From positions 1 to 57,333 of the forward strand of contig JAJQFU010000112.1 in assembly GCA_021200955.1 (NCBI GenBank): a DNA stretch of 57,333 nt, in the 5' to 3' direction. Both the position numbers and the translations under genes were made by a program. Below, piece after piece: positions 16,767-26,538 of the stretch. Positions within the stretch are counted from its first letter, which is position 1. The number at the start of each line of letters is the position of its first letter. This DNA comes from Clostridiales bacterium. GTDB lineage: Bacteria; Bacillota; Clostridia; Lachnospirales; CAG-274. Under the pieces are notes generated by a model that ran no database searches, was not told where the DNA came from, and worked only from the letters and a program-made list of their open reading frames with translations.

Positions 16767-19541
16767 GTGAAAAAAATAAACAAAAAAGAAAGCAGAAATG
16801 AACTTCGCCGAATAACAGAAAAAGCCGTTATTCGTGACAAACAAAACAGCCGCATAGCCTTTGCGGCGGAAAACCCTGTGGGAGCTGTTCTTGAAGGGCT
16901 GAACACAGCCTTAACGGGCTTAAGCGAAGAGGAGGTCGCAGACAGCCGTTCTCTTTACGGTTCAAACCGTGTTACAAAAGAGAAAAAGAAGTCACTGCCT
17001 AAGCGCTTGATTGGGGCTTTTATAAACCCCTTTACGGCAATATTGTTTTGTCTGGCTGCTGTTTCGACAGTGACAGATATGATTTTGCCTGCTTTTTCGC
17101 TGCTTGGCTGTGAACCGGCGGATTTTGACTGTCTTACGGTTGTTATTATTTTAACAATGGTTGTTATTTCCGGTTCTCTTCGTTTCGTTCAGGAATCCCG
17201 AAGCGGAAATGCGGCGGAAAAGCTGTTGGCAATGATTACCACAACCTGTACTGTTACACGAAAATATGCGCCCAAGTCGGAAATTCCTCTTGACGAGGTG
17301 GTTGCGGGAGATATTATTCATCTGTCAGCCGGAGATATGATTCCTGCCGATGTGAGAATTTTAGAAGCAAAGGATTTGTTTGTAAGCCAGTCTGCCTTAA
17401 CAGGAGAAAGCGAGCCTATAGGGAAAACTGCTTTTGCATCGAAAAAAGAGAAAACAATTACGGACTATCCCAATATTGCATTTATGGGCAGCAGTGTAAT
17501 TTCCGGTAGTGCCTCAGCTGTCGCAGTCTGCGTAGGCGACAATACCTTGTTCGGCTCTATGGCGTCGGCTGTTGCCGGAGAAGCGGCGGAAACAAGCTTT
17601 ACAAAGGGAGTAAACGCCGTTTCGTGGGTATTGATTAGATTTATGATGATTATGGTTCCACTGGTATTTATTGTAAACGGCTTAACAAAGGGCAGCTGGC
17701 TGTCGGCTTTTCTTTTCGGAATATCCATTGCCGTAGGTCTTACGCCGGAAATGCTGCCTATGATTGTAACAACCTGCCTTGCAAAAGGGGCTGTTTCAAT
17801 GAGCAAAAAGAAAACTATCGTAAAAAACCTTAACTCAATTCAAAATTTCGGAGCAATAGACATTCTCTGCACCGACAAAACAGGCACACTTACTCAGGAC
17901 AAGGTTGTTTTGGAATATCACTTGAACATAAACGGCGAAGAGGACAGTCGGGTTTTGCGTCACGCATATCTTAACAGCTATTTTCAAACAGGCTATAAAA
18001 ACCTTATGGATTTAGCCATAATTCAAAAAACGGAAGAGGAGGAAAAGGAAAATCCCGCTCTTACTGATTTGTCGGAAAGCTATGTTAAGGTAGATGAGAT
18101 ACCCTTTGACTTTGCAAGGCGGCGGCTGACTGCCGTTGTCAGGGATAAAAGCGGCAAAACCCAAATGATAACAAAGGGAGCAGTTGAGGAAATGCTTTCC
18201 GTCTGTTCATTTGCGGAAATAGACGGAGAGGTTAAGCCGTTGGGAAAGGATGTTCAAAACAGAATACTCAGAACAGCGGAGGATTTAAACGAAAAGGGTT
18301 TCAGAGTTTTGGCTGTTGCCCATAAAACAAATCCTTCGGCTGTGGGAGCCTTCGGTGTAAAGGACGAAAAGGATATGGTTCTTATAGGATATTTGGCTTT
18401 TCTCGATCCGCCGAAGGAATCGACAGCGGAGGCAATAAAAGCCTTAAAGAATCACGGTGTGGCAACAAAAATTTTAACCGGTGACAACGATAAAGTAACC
18501 CGAACCGTCTGCAAACAGGTAGGTCTTTATGCCGAAAATATGATTTTGGGTTCGGATATTGAAAATATGGACGACAGGGAGCTTGGGAAAATCGCCGAGA
18601 AAACAGATATTTTTGCAAAGCTGACCCCAAACCAAAAAGCACGTATAGTGTCTGTCCTTCGTGAAAACGGTCACACGGTGGGCTTTATGGGAGACGGAAT
18701 AAACGACGCCGCAGCTATGAAAGCTGCCGATATAGGAATTTCGGTAGATACTGCGGTGGACGTAGCAAAGGAATCGGCGGATATTATACTCTTGGAAAAG
18801 GATTTAACCGTATTGGAAGAGGGAATTATCGAGGGCAGAAAAACCTATGCAAATATGATAAAATACATAAAAATGACAGCTTCGTCAAACTTCGGAAATA
18901 TGTTTTCCGTTCTTGCGGCTTCGGCTCTGCTGCCCTTCCTGCCTATGATGAGTATACACCTTATTTTCCTAAATCTTATCTATGACCTGAGCTGTACGGC
19001 AATCCCATGGGATAATGTAGACGAGGAATTTATTGCCCTTCCCCGAAAATGGGACGCTTCAAGCGTAGGCAGCTTTATGCTTTGGATAGGTCCCACAAGC
19101 TCGATATTTGACTTTACAACCTACATTTTTATGTACTTCCTGTTTTGCCCCATGTTTGTTTCCGGCGGTGTTCTTTATAACGACCTTGCGGCGCATTTCA
19201 GCGGAGCGGAGCTTGCGGCTGTGCAGTTTAAATATATGGCAATGTTTCAAGCCGGCTGGTTTGTGGAGTCAATGTGGAGCCAAACCCTTGTTATTCATAT
19301 GATCAGAACACCTAAGCTGCCATTTATACAAAGTCACGCTTCAGCCCCTGTAACTCTGCTTACTATGACGGGAATCGCAGTTCTGACGGCTATTCCCTTC
19401 ACACCTTTAGGCACAATGCTTGGCTTCACGCCTCTGCCCCTCAGCTATTTTGCCTACCTTCTGCCCTGTATTCTTCTCTATATGCTTTTGGCAACAAGTC
19501 TTAAAAAAGCCTATATCCGTCATTACGGAGAACTTTTGTAA
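16767..19541 (+). CDS. mgtA: Magnesium-translocating P-type ATPase, second paralogue (MgtA/MgtB type)
   Basis: A second P3B ATPase of 924 residues, clearly paralogous to the one at 12846. It has the phosphorylation motif [11 protein letters not shown] near residue 370, [29 protein letters not shown], then [20 protein letters not shown] and [21 protein letters not shown]. The N-terminal extension (about 60 residues, Lys/Arg rich then [11 protein letters not shown]) is longer than in the first copy and resembles canonical MgtA. Start GTG at 16767 with GAGGAGGA upstream; a TTG at 16749 is less likely because the RBS would lie inside the gene. The 49-residue membrane peptide gene follows. Confidence 0.94.
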   Translation: MKKINKKESRNELRRITEKAVIRDKQNSRIAFAAENPVGAVLEGLNTALTGLSEEEVADSRSLYGSNRVTKEKKKSLPKRLIGAFINPFTAILFCLAAVSTVTDMILPAFSLLGCEPADFDCLTVVIILTMVVISGSLRFVQESRSGNAAEKLLAMITTTCTVTRKYAPKSEIPLDEVVAGDIIHLSAGDMIPADVRILEAKDLFVSQSALTGESEPIGKTAFASKKEKTITDYPNIAFMGSSVISGSASAVAVCVGDNTLFGSMASAVAGEAAETSFTKGVNAVSWVLIRFMMIMVPLVFIVNGLTKGSWLSAFLFGISIAVGLTPEMLPMIVTTCLAKGAVSMSKKKTIVKNLNSIQNFGAIDILCTDKTGTLTQDKVVLEYHLNINGEEDSRVLRHAYLNSYFQTGYKNLMDLAIIQKTEEEEKENPALTDLSESYVKVDEIPFDFARRRLTAVVRDKSGKTQMITKGAVEEMLSVCSFAEIDGEVKPLGKDVQNRILRTAEDLNEKGFRVLAVAHKTNPSAVGAFGVKDEKDMVLIGYLAFLDPPKESTAEAIKALKNHGVATKILTGDNDKVTRTVCKQVGLYAENMILGSDIENMDDRELGKIAEKTDIFAKLTPNQKARIVSVLRENGHTVGFMGDGINDAAAMKAADIGISVDTAVDVAKESADIILLEKDLTVLEEGIIEGRKTYANMIKYIKMTASSNFGNMFSVLAASALLPFLPMMSIHLIFLNLIYDLSCTAIPWDNVDEEFIALPRKWDASSVGSFMLWIGPTSSIFDFTTYIFMYFLFCPMFVSGGVLYNDLAAHFSGAELAAVQFKYMAMFQAGWFVESMWSQTLVIHMIRTPKLPFIQSHASAPVTLLTMTGIAVLTAIPFTPLGTMLGFTPLPLSYFAYLLPCILLYMLLATSLKKAYIRHYGELL

Positions 19542-19554
19542 AGGAGGAAATATC

Positions 19555-19704
19555 ATGATTTTAACAAACATTTTTATAAATATATTCGGAAAAACCGAAA
19601 TTCTCGGCTTAAATATGGGTTTCTGGGTATCTATGGCAGCGGTATTATTAATCGTTGCCGCTATGAATATACTGTTTTGGTGCCTAAAGCCAACCCAAAA
19701 ATAA
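19555..19704 (+). CDS. 49-residue single-pass membrane peptide of the mgtA operon
   Basis: A short ORF with a full AAAGGAGG at 19541-19548, overlapping the ATPase stop codon, and an ATG 13 bases after that stop. The peptide has one predicted transmembrane helix (about residues 21-43, MGFWVSMAAVLLIVAAMNIL) and a short charged tail. Its location right after an MgtA gene recalls MgtS and MgtR, the small membrane peptides that stabilise or destabilise MgtA and MgtC in enterobacteria. There is no sequence similarity I can vouch for, so this is a positional inference. Confidence 0.8.
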   Translation: MILTNIFINIFGKTEILGLNMGFWVSMAAVLLIVAAMNILFWCLKPTQK

Positions 19705-19761
19705 TTCGCCGCCCACATCAAAATTATGATCATCGGAAACTTTAACCTTAGTTATTAACTT

Positions 19762-20073
19762 TTACCCGAACGGCTCTTTTTTCAATCGGTTTATTACGGC
19801 ATTGTATGTTTTTTTGGTGCTTTCCTTAACCCCGTTTTTTTGTGACGCATATTTTTCAACAAGCTGTAAAACAGTAATTTTTGAACCGTTTGGGTCAATG
19901 CCCTTATTTAAGTTAAGCCTTATCTGTTTTTCCAAGGTTCTGAGGGCTTCACACTCTCTCTTGCCGTTGGGCAGCTTGTCCTTTTCGTTTAATTTCCGGC
20001 TGTAAACAAAACTGACTTCTCCGTTGTTGTCGGAATATTTAAACACATACCGTCCGTCTTTGCGTTGCCAAAC
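19762..20073 (-). pseudogene. N-terminal fragment of a Tn916-type tyrosine integrase
   Basis: Minus-strand translation gives WQRKDGRYVFKYSDNNGEVS, then NGKRECEALRTLEKQIRLNL and KITVLQLVEKYASQKNGVKE, STKKTYNAVINRLKKEPFG and a stop. This matches the AP2-like arm-binding domain and start of the SAM-like core-binding domain of Tn916/phage-type integrases. The catalytic domain (R...HxxR...Y) is absent and no proper start codon is visible, so only about 100 of some 400 residues remain. It marks the right edge of the magnesium island and may record an old integration event. Confidence 0.75.
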
Positions 20074-20168
20074 TTAATAAGCTTATAAAAGTTCTCGTCG
20101 AAAATCTCAGAGAGGTTCGCTGATTTACTCAAAGCTTACTTTATGATAATTGAAAAATAAACACACTG

Positions 20169-20213
20169 AAAAAGCTCCGAACTGAAATATAAAAATCAGT
20201 TTGGAGCCTTTTA
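20169..20213 (-). terminator. Terminator of the restriction-modification operon
   Basis: On the minus strand AAGGCTCCAAACTGA, a short AT-rich loop, TCAGTTCGGAGC and TTTTT, right after the helicase stop. Confidence 0.8.
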
Positions 20214-20230
20214 GGTTTATAAAAAATTGT

Positions 20231-23200
20231 TTACTTTAAATCGGGGTAAAGCTCGTCAAGAAGCTTTTCCAAGCTGTCCTCTTTGGCATAGGGCAAAGCA
20301 TCCGCAAGCTTAAAATTATGGGCAAAGCGGTCTGCATTTTCGTCAAAGCCCAAAATAAAGTTAAGGGCTATTTTATAGATAATTTCAGTAGGCGCAAGAC
20401 CGTAAACCTGTTTTTCGAAAATGTGTTTAAGCCTTTGGTCTTTATGGGGATAAAGGGCTTTCATTTTTTCGCTTCTGTAAAGTCTTTTTACTACTTCTGC
20501 GGCATAAAGCCCCGACTTCATATATAAATCCGCAAAGGTCTTATCCGGGTTATCGAAACAGCCGGGGTTCTCCTCTTCAAGCATATCAGCCATTTTCTTA
20601 ACAACCCACTTAGGCGTAAAAATTTGGTTTGTTTTCTGAGGAGGTATGTAATCAAAAATATCCTCGGAGCTTTCTTCCTCGAAATAGTTTGCCAGCTGCT
20701 TCTTTTTGTTCAGAAATTCCTTTACGGAGTCGTTGAAAACAACGGGGTCGAAAAGCTTTCCCTCAAAGTACTTGGTTTCGCCTGTTTCGCTGTCAGTATA
20801 GTCGCCGCCGTCACGAAGGAATTTAAAATTGTCTATGGTTATGCTTGTGACCTCCTTAAAAACGCTTTCGGGAATTATTTTGTCAAAGCTTTCGAGTGTG
20901 ACACCTTCATTGCCGTAAGCCATAAGAAACGAGGGAATTGTTCTTGAAAAGCCCCTTAAATGGTCTTTCACACCGTCCTCTATTGTCTTTTTAGCCTGTT
21001 CCTTCTTTGAGGTTTCGACTGTTCTGACGATTTCCTTTCCGGCGTCTTCAAAAACCTCACGGTTTATCTCCTGAAGTGTCTCCGCAAGCTCTTTTGCCGC
21101 CTGTTCCGTCTTTTCTTTAAACTCTCTGTCGGCAGCCTGTTTTTCCTCTTCACTGCGGCAGTTTTGAACCGCTTCTTTATGCTCCGCCTTAAGCTTGTTT
21201 TTGGTTATGTTATACTCGTCGGCGGCAATATCCACCTTTCTGTCGGCTTTGTTTTTCAAATCCCTTTCAAGGCGGTTTTTATCCGAGGCTCTCAAGTCCC
21301 TGCCGTAAGTTTCCTTAGCCTGATTAAGCATAGGATCAATTGCGCCTTTTCTGAAAATTTCTTTAATCTGCTTAAAGCTGTCCTCTTTGTCTTCGTCAGG
21401 CTCTTCCTCTTTTATTTTCGCAACTACATTGTTAAACTCATTGTCATATTTAGGCTCGGAATATATCTTGCCGCCGAAAATATCCTTCGACCGCCCGATA
21501 ACATAGTCGTCCGTCAGAGAAACCTCGCCCTTTTCGTCAAGAGAAAGCTCTTCCGCCGTCCGGTCGGTTATATTAACCTGTGCCTTAGGCTCGGAAACAG
21601 GAGCAAACTGCTGTATCATCTCTATAATTTCGGGAGGAGCATGGAAAACGTTTGAAATGTTTTGGAAAAGGAAGTCAGACATAAAGCCTCTTCTTACAAC
21701 CTCCTGTGCGTGAATTTTTCTCGGAATTGAAAGAACCTTTTCTGCGTCAAGCTCAACCATTTCGCCCTCTTCGTCCTCGCCTATAACCGGGAAGAAGTTA
21801 AGAAGCTCTTTCACGTTGTTTTTACGCTTTTCGCTGTCACCTCTGCCGACGGATGTTTCAGCCGAAAGGTCATTTGCAAATTCTTCAAAAATGGTCAGGG
21901 TTCTTGCCGGGTCAAAGTCAAAAACATAGGCGTTTTCTTTTCTGAAATACTTGCTGCCCTCTTTAAAAAGACAGGGGTTTTGGGCTCTGAAAGCCGCCTG
22001 CATATAAAGAGCCGGACTTTTTATACTGCTGAGCATAAGCACCGCCGACCATTGGGGAATTGTTATACCCGTTGTAAGCTGACCTACCGAAAGGGTTATT
22101 GTTTTTTCATTCTCTCTGATTGCGGCGTTCACCTTGTCAAAGGCTTTTTCCGTCTGTTTTTCTTCGCTGTCAAAGCCTCTTCCGTCTCCGGCAGCCAAAA
22201 CAATTTTATAGTCCTTAAAAACAGGGTGGTTTTTAAGCTTTTTTTCAAGTGCCTTTGCACTGTCAACCCTGTTTAAAAGCCAAAATGTGTGTTTAAGCTC
22301 TTTTCTTAATTCCTCTGTTGAAAAAGGAAATTTTTCCTGCTTTGTAAGTGCGTCTAAAAATTTATCTACCGAACTTTCGTGAACAAACTTTCCGCTGCCA
22401 TCGGTTGAAAAAAACTCATTCAGGTCAAAGGCATATTCCTCTGTTTCGCCCTGAATTTCAATGCCCTGTTCAAGCTCGTCCTTTATAATTTCGGACATCT
22501 GATAGGTGAAAAGGTTAAGCTTAGGCAGATTGGCATAAGGGTTTTCACCTTCGCCCGTCCACTCCGCTTTTGCCCTTTGTTCGTCGGCGTAAGTCCAGTT
22601 AAAAATAGCGTCTTCGGAGAATTTATCGTTGGCGAGTGCCTTAAAGGGCGTTCCCGAAAGATGAAGTGTAAACCTTCTTTTTATGTGGTTAAAAGCCAAA
22701 TCGGTTTTATATGTGTCAACCCCTTCGTGGGCTTCATCGATAACAAGCACATCCCAAAAAATATCCCCGACCTCTTTCAGCTTATCGAATTTTCCGCCCA
22801 TACCCACAGCACCCTTTAAGTCCTGAAGGCTGACAAACTCAATGCATTTCGTGTCTTTCCCTTCGTCAAGCTCCTTCAAAGATATGTCTATAAAATCTTT
22901 TCTTGATATGCAAAGGGGCTTATTTTTAAGAGACTCCGTACTGCTGACGAAATAATAGCCCGACTCAGTGCCTAAAAATTTTTCATAGTCGGAATACCAT
23001 GAGTTGGCAATAGCCGGTCGGTTCGTCACAATAAGCACATTACAGGCGTCAATCTCTTTACAGAAGTCATAAACCGCAAGAGTTTTTCCGAAACGGGGCT
23101 TTGCATTCCACAAAAATTCGCCCTTTTCGTGGGTTTTGCTGTATTCGGCGGTTTTTCTGACAGCGTCTTTCTGTTCGGCTCTTAAAACATAGGGAACAAC

Positions 23201-23566
23201 ACCGCCCAAATCCTTTAAAATTCCTCTGCTTTCACGAAAATCACGAAACTTCTCTTTTGAAGCCTTTCCGCTTATTTTAAACCATTCGTTTTTTCTGTCG
23301 TTTTCTATGTTCTGCTTTCTCAAATATGCGTGAAAATCGGTGTCTTTGAAAATTTCTCCGCTTCCGTCGTCAAAAACGGCGTTTCCCCGCCACTCTTCTT
23401 TAAAAATAACGTCCGCTGTGTGGGTCTGCTGTTTAAGCCGCTTTTCCACCGTCTGCTCCGTATAGCCTATCTTAACCCAGCCGTTGTGCCTTTCGATTTC
23501 GGGAGTGGAATAACAGTAAATCATAGGCACAATCTGCCTTGAGGTTTCAAGTCTTATTTTAGCCAT
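20231..23566 (-). CDS. GIY-YIG nuclease / DEAD-DEAH helicase restriction subunit
   Basis: A 1111-residue multidomain protein. The N-terminus (residues about 14-110) reads IYCYSTPEIERHNGWVKIGY, a GIY-YIG/T5orf172-type nuclease domain. An SF2 helicase follows with AKPRFGKTLAVYDF (Walker A), LVIDEAHEGVDT (DEAH box), LHLSGTPFKAL (motif III) and YMQAAFRAQNP (motif VI). A long charged helical region (about 740-880) is followed by a C-terminal methyltransferase-like segment, QIFTPKWVVKKMADML ... ADLYMKSGLYAAEVVKRLY. Start ATG overlaps the methyltransferase stop (TAATG). It is probably the cleaving and translocating component of an R-M system with the upstream methyltransferase. Recognition sequence unknown. 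Confidence 0.85.
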   Translation of the reverse strand: MAKIRLETSRQIVPMIYCYSTPEIERHNGWVKIGYTEQTVEKRLKQQTHTADVIFKEEWRGNAVFDDGSGEIFKDTDFHAYLRKQNIENDRKNEWFKISGKASKEKFRDFRESRGILKDLGGVVPYVLRAEQKDAVRKTAEYSKTHEKGEFLWNAKPRFGKTLAVYDFCKEIDACNVLIVTNRPAIANSWYSDYEKFLGTESGYYFVSSTESLKNKPLCISRKDFIDISLKELDEGKDTKCIEFVSLQDLKGAVGMGGKFDKLKEVGDIFWDVLVIDEAHEGVDTYKTDLAFNHIKRRFTLHLSGTPFKALANDKFSEDAIFNWTYADEQRAKAEWTGEGENPYANLPKLNLFTYQMSEIIKDELEQGIEIQGETEEYAFDLNEFFSTDGSGKFVHESSVDKFLDALTKQEKFPFSTEELRKELKHTFWLLNRVDSAKALEKKLKNHPVFKDYKIVLAAGDGRGFDSEEKQTEKAFDKVNAAIRENEKTITLSVGQLTTGITIPQWSAVLMLSSIKSPALYMQAAFRAQNPCLFKEGSKYFRKENAYVFDFDPARTLTIFEEFANDLSAETSVGRGDSEKRKNNVKELLNFFPVIGEDEEGEMVELDAEKVLSIPRKIHAQEVVRRGFMSDFLFQNISNVFHAPPEIIEMIQQFAPVSEPKAQVNITDRTAEELSLDEKGEVSLTDDYVIGRSKDIFGGKIYSEPKYDNEFNNVVAKIKEEEPDEDKEDSFKQIKEIFRKGAIDPMLNQAKETYGRDLRASDKNRLERDLKNKADRKVDIAADEYNITKNKLKAEHKEAVQNCRSEEEKQAADREFKEKTEQAAKELAETLQEINREVFEDAGKEIVRTVETSKKEQAKKTIEDGVKDHLRGFSRTIPSFLMAYGNEGVTLESFDKIIPESVFKEVTSITIDNFKFLRDGGDYTDSETGETKYFEGKLFDPVVFNDSVKEFLNKKKQLANYFEEESSEDIFDYIPPQKTNQIFTPKWVVKKMADMLEEENPGCFDNPDKTFADLYMKSGLYAAEVVKRLYRSEKMKALYPHKDQRLKHIFEKQVYGLAPTEIIYKIALNFILGFDENADRFAHNFKLADALPYAKEDSLEKLLDELYPDLK

Positions 23567-25504
23567 TATTCCATCTCCTTTACGTGTGTTTCTATAAAGG
23601 AAATTTCTTCCTCGCTTAAGCCGTATTTTTTGTATAACTGCCTATCAATCTCCGCAACGGAAACAGACCAGTTTATGTCTGAATTTTCCGTAAAGTCCTG
23701 CATAGGAACATATTTCCATTTATCAGGAGTATTATCTTGCGTAACTTTTAAAATTGACAGCATTACCCTTGCAAATTTTGATTTTAAATATTTTAATGCC
23801 GCATTAGCTTCTTCTATTGTATCAAATCCGCCTATTCCCATAAATGTATGTGTAAAACCTGTATTTGGTTTTAAAATTTCAGGATATGTAAGTGTATCTC
23901 CAAATGCTCCTGATCCATCTGCTTTGGGTAAAATAATTTTAAACTTACCTATATTGTCATCAGACATATCTACATATTTTTTATCAATAAATTTATGTTG
24001 TCGTTTATTTTTTAATACTCCATAAACTTCTATATCTGAAGTATTATCAGGGTGCTCTTTAAAACAATTAAATTTAAGCACATTACTTGACATTCTTCTT
24101 TCGTGTCCCGTATAATCTTCATAATCCTTAAATAAATTATTTGTATTAAATTTTGAAGCAACAAAACATAAATTATCTAAATAATGATTGTCCTGAGTTT
24201 TAGATTTAACTTTATTTATAATCGAATTTAATTCTGAGTGAATAGTGAATACCCCTACCGGTTCAAAACTTTTATTTTCATCTCTGTAAGTAATCGCCAC
24301 CCCCCCCCTTTATTTCCGTATTTGGAAATATCAAAGAAGCATTTGATTCATAATGCAGCACTTTAAAATGTGTATCATTAAGCATTTTTTGATTCCATTG
24401 TTTAGGTGTTCTGCCAACATTAAATAAAAATCGTGCAGGCGTTATTAATTCAACAGTTTTTCCAACATTGTATGCGGCATCTATAAATTCATGATATACC
24501 GGCATTGCTGTTGTGCTTGTCCCTCGTCTATCCTCCTGATATGGAGGATTCCCGATCACGTAGCTAAATTTCATAAAACCCTTCTCCTTTACTTCTCTAA
24601 ACAAAAACGTCTTTCCGCTTCTCCAGTTATGAATTTTACACTCATAGCTTACATTTTCCTTACATTCAAGGCTGTTTTCAAAAAAATCGTCAAGTGAAAG
24701 CTGGCTTTCGTCGGGCTTTGCGCAGTCAAGAGGAACTGTTCCCTTAAGCCCGTCCATTTGCCAAAAATTCCAAGCTATTATATTTGCGGTTTTCTTAAGC
24801 TCGCTCAGTGTGGGCTCTCTGTTCCACCTGTGCTTTAAATATTCACCGAAAGTCAAAAGAAGATTTTTTCGGCAAAGAATTAAGTTGTCCCCCTGAATTT
24901 CATAGCCGTAAACGCTTTGAAAAGCTCTTTCCGCCCATTTCAGCCATTCTTCCTCATTTTCGCAGTTTTCACCCACAACCCTGAGCTTTCTGTCTAAAAT
25001 ACCTATTCTGTTTTCGATTTCTATTTTTTCGCCTGTGGAGGCGTCATAGGGCGACACAATATAGGGGGCTTCGCCGCAGGTTATTTCAAGACGGCGTAAA
25101 TCAACATAGGCTTTCCAGCTTTGCCTGCCCGAAAACTCTATTTTGCTTTTATTGACAGACCAGGACCTTTCGCCTTCGGAGTTAAAAACCCCTTTCCTTC
25201 CGAACCACTCTTCGTCGCAGAAGTTAATCATTTTGTTGCAGACCCATGCCGGAGTAAAAACCTCCGCATAGCTTCGGGTTCTCTCCTGCTGACGGTCCTT
25301 TTCCTTCTTCATTCTCGGCTCAACCGTAAAACCCCTTAAGCCGTCAAAGGAAGCCGTCACGGCACTGTCTTTTCCGTACATATCGCCGTATTCCAAATAG
25401 CTGTCGCTGCCCCAGACAATTCTCTGCCCTGTGGTCTTATCCATTAGCAAAATATCATATACCTGACACAGCTCCCCAGACCTCAGCCCGAAAATCTCAT
25501 CCAA
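23566..25504 (-). CDS. Eco57I-type adenine-specific DNA methyltransferase, split at a G9 tract (phase OFF)
   Basis: Two frames (25504-24278 and 24300-23566) form one gene. The first part has EVFTPAWVCNKMINFCDEEW, RRLEITCGEAPYIVSPYD, FQSVYGYEIQGDNLILCRKN, AWNFWQMDGLKGTVPLDC and the catalytic NPPY (IGNPPYQED); it reads into a G9 run after PNTEIKG and stops ten codons later. The second part continues in another frame with AITYRDENKSFEPVGVF and a target-recognition-like region. With eight (or eleven) Gs the frames fuse as TEIKGGVAITYRDENK, the expected family sequence, giving about 650 residues. I favour TTG at 25504 as start (CGGGGTGA upstream); 25531 is an alternative. It is the partner of the helicase downstream. 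A sequencing error in the G-run is the alternative explanation. Confidence 0.82.
24300..24308 (-). repeat. Homopolymeric G9 tract (slippage site)
   Basis: Nine C on the plus strand (nine G in the coding strand) inside the methyltransferase gene. G8 restores the full frame; G9 gives a premature stop. It is the longest homopolymer G/C run I noticed in the window. Confidence 0.85.
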
Positions 25505-25604
25505 AAAATCACCCCGTAAACTGAAAACCAACGCGGCATAAACAACATATACTTCAAATTTACAACCATTTCGATTTTCAAAATAAAATCAAATATATAC
25601 ATAC

Positions 25605-25633
25605 AGTATACAATAAAACCTCAATTTTGGCAA
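25605..25633 (-). promoter_or_regulatory. Promoter of the restriction-modification operon
   Basis: Minus strand TTGCCA, 17 bases, TATACT. The -10 overlaps an inverted repeat TATAC-TGTAT-GTATA, a possible operator. Confidence 0.55.
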
Positions 25634-25839
25634 TATTTTAGTTTAAAAACCTCACAAAAACCTCACAAATTTTTTGTTCCGAAAGGTATACCTATTCGAT
25701 TTTTTGCAGTTATTCGGAAACAGACTTTTCGAACTGCTCCGATTTGTTAAAGAATATTGTAGGCGGCATACCGCACTCGGCAGCAGCTTCTGCCATACCG
25801 TAACGGCAAGCAGGTACAAAAAGAGCATCGAAAACATAT
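25634..25839. other. Gap between R-M promoter and tetR with a tandem 11-mer
   Basis: It contains two head-to-tail copies of AACCTCACAAA (25648-25658 and 25659-25669). On the minus strand, 25710-25853 is open in a coding-like frame of 47 codons (…CRYGMAEAAAECGMPPTIFF…) but has no start codon or RBS, so it is at most the tail of a lost gene. Nothing else is seen. Confidence 0.3.
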
Positions 25840-26400
25840 TTATGCTTCTTTTGTCACTTGGGGCCAATACCAGTCGTTAAAAAGCTTTTGAATAATATCA
25901 AGCAAATCTTCGGTTGAAAGAGTTTCGGTATTTTGCAAATTTATTGCTATGGCGGAGAAAACCCCGAAAAAGAACATATCCATTACAACCCTCTTTTTGG
26001 GAGTGTCGGCAATCTGTGAGCCTAAATTGTCTGTTACATTTTCCCTCATTCTTCTTATAAAGTGGGAACGGTTCTTCTCCGACATAAGAATTGAGATTCG
26101 TTGGGGATTTTTGCGGAAGCAGTTTATAAAGGTTTCAAAAAACTGCCTGTCATATGTGTTTCCGCCTTTGCGCTGTTCTGTCAGTGTCTTACGTGTACTT
26201 TGAAAAAATTCATCTTCTGCATACTCCATAAGCGAAAATACGTCTTTAAAATAGCGGTAAAAGGTTGTGCGGTTGTATCCGGCAAGGTTTGTAATTTCCC
26301 TGATCGTAATTTTATGTATGTTTTTTATTTCCGCAAGCTTGAAAAAAGCTTCTATAAAGGCTTCTCTTGTGGCGTCTGTGACTTCAGGCTGTTTTTTCAT
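25840..26400 (-). CDS. TetR/AcrR family transcriptional regulator
   Basis: A 186-residue repressor with an N-terminal TetR helix-turn-helix (TDATREAFIEAFFKLAEIKN, then KITIREITNLAGYNRTTFYRYF, residues about 8-55) and a helical C-terminal ligand domain of unknown specificity. ATG with GGAG at good spacing. It is divergent from the nitroreductase/sirtuin operon, and the 138-base intergenic region carries a perfect 17-bp palindrome over the -10 box of that operon, so it is very likely its regulator. The inducing ligand cannot be inferred. Confidence 0.93.
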   Translation of the reverse strand: MKKQPEVTDATREAFIEAFFKLAEIKNIHKITIREITNLAGYNRTTFYRYFKDVFSLMEYAEDEFFQSTRKTLTEQRKGGNTYDRQFFETFINCFRKNPQRISILMSEKNRSHFIRRMRENVTDNLGSQIADTPKKRVVMDMFFFGVFSAIAINLQNTETLSTEDLLDIIQKLFNDWYWPQVTKEA

Positions 26401-26451
26401 AATATTTCTCCTTGTTAATCAGATAATGCGACAGATGTTTTATATTGTTGC

Positions 26452-26490
26452 TTGATGAACCTCACAAAATATAGTATAATCTAATTATAC
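26452..26490 (+). promoter_or_regulatory. Promoter and TetR operator of the nitroreductase/sirtuin operon
   Basis: TTGATG (26452-26457), 17 bases, TATAAT (26475-26480). The -10 lies inside the perfect palindrome GTATAAT-CTA-ATTATAC (26474-26490), and CAACA-CC-TGTTG follows immediately. A copy of AACCTCACAAA fills the spacer (26458-26468). Binding here would block the polymerase. Confidence 0.65.
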
Positions 26491-26538
26491 AACACCTGTT
26501 GCACACAAACAAATTATTTTTAAGGAGGATTTTAAAAA

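Noticed and set aside
24278..24300. Two separate genes at the methyltransferase split
   Set aside because: The second frame has no RBS of its own (the G-run is the only G-rich stretch) and the two frames join into a conserved sequence with eight Gs.
25710..25853. Open minus-strand frame of 47 codons with protein-like composition
   Set aside because: No start codon or RBS and it overlaps the tetR end; at most a gene tail, so it is noted only in the gap description.
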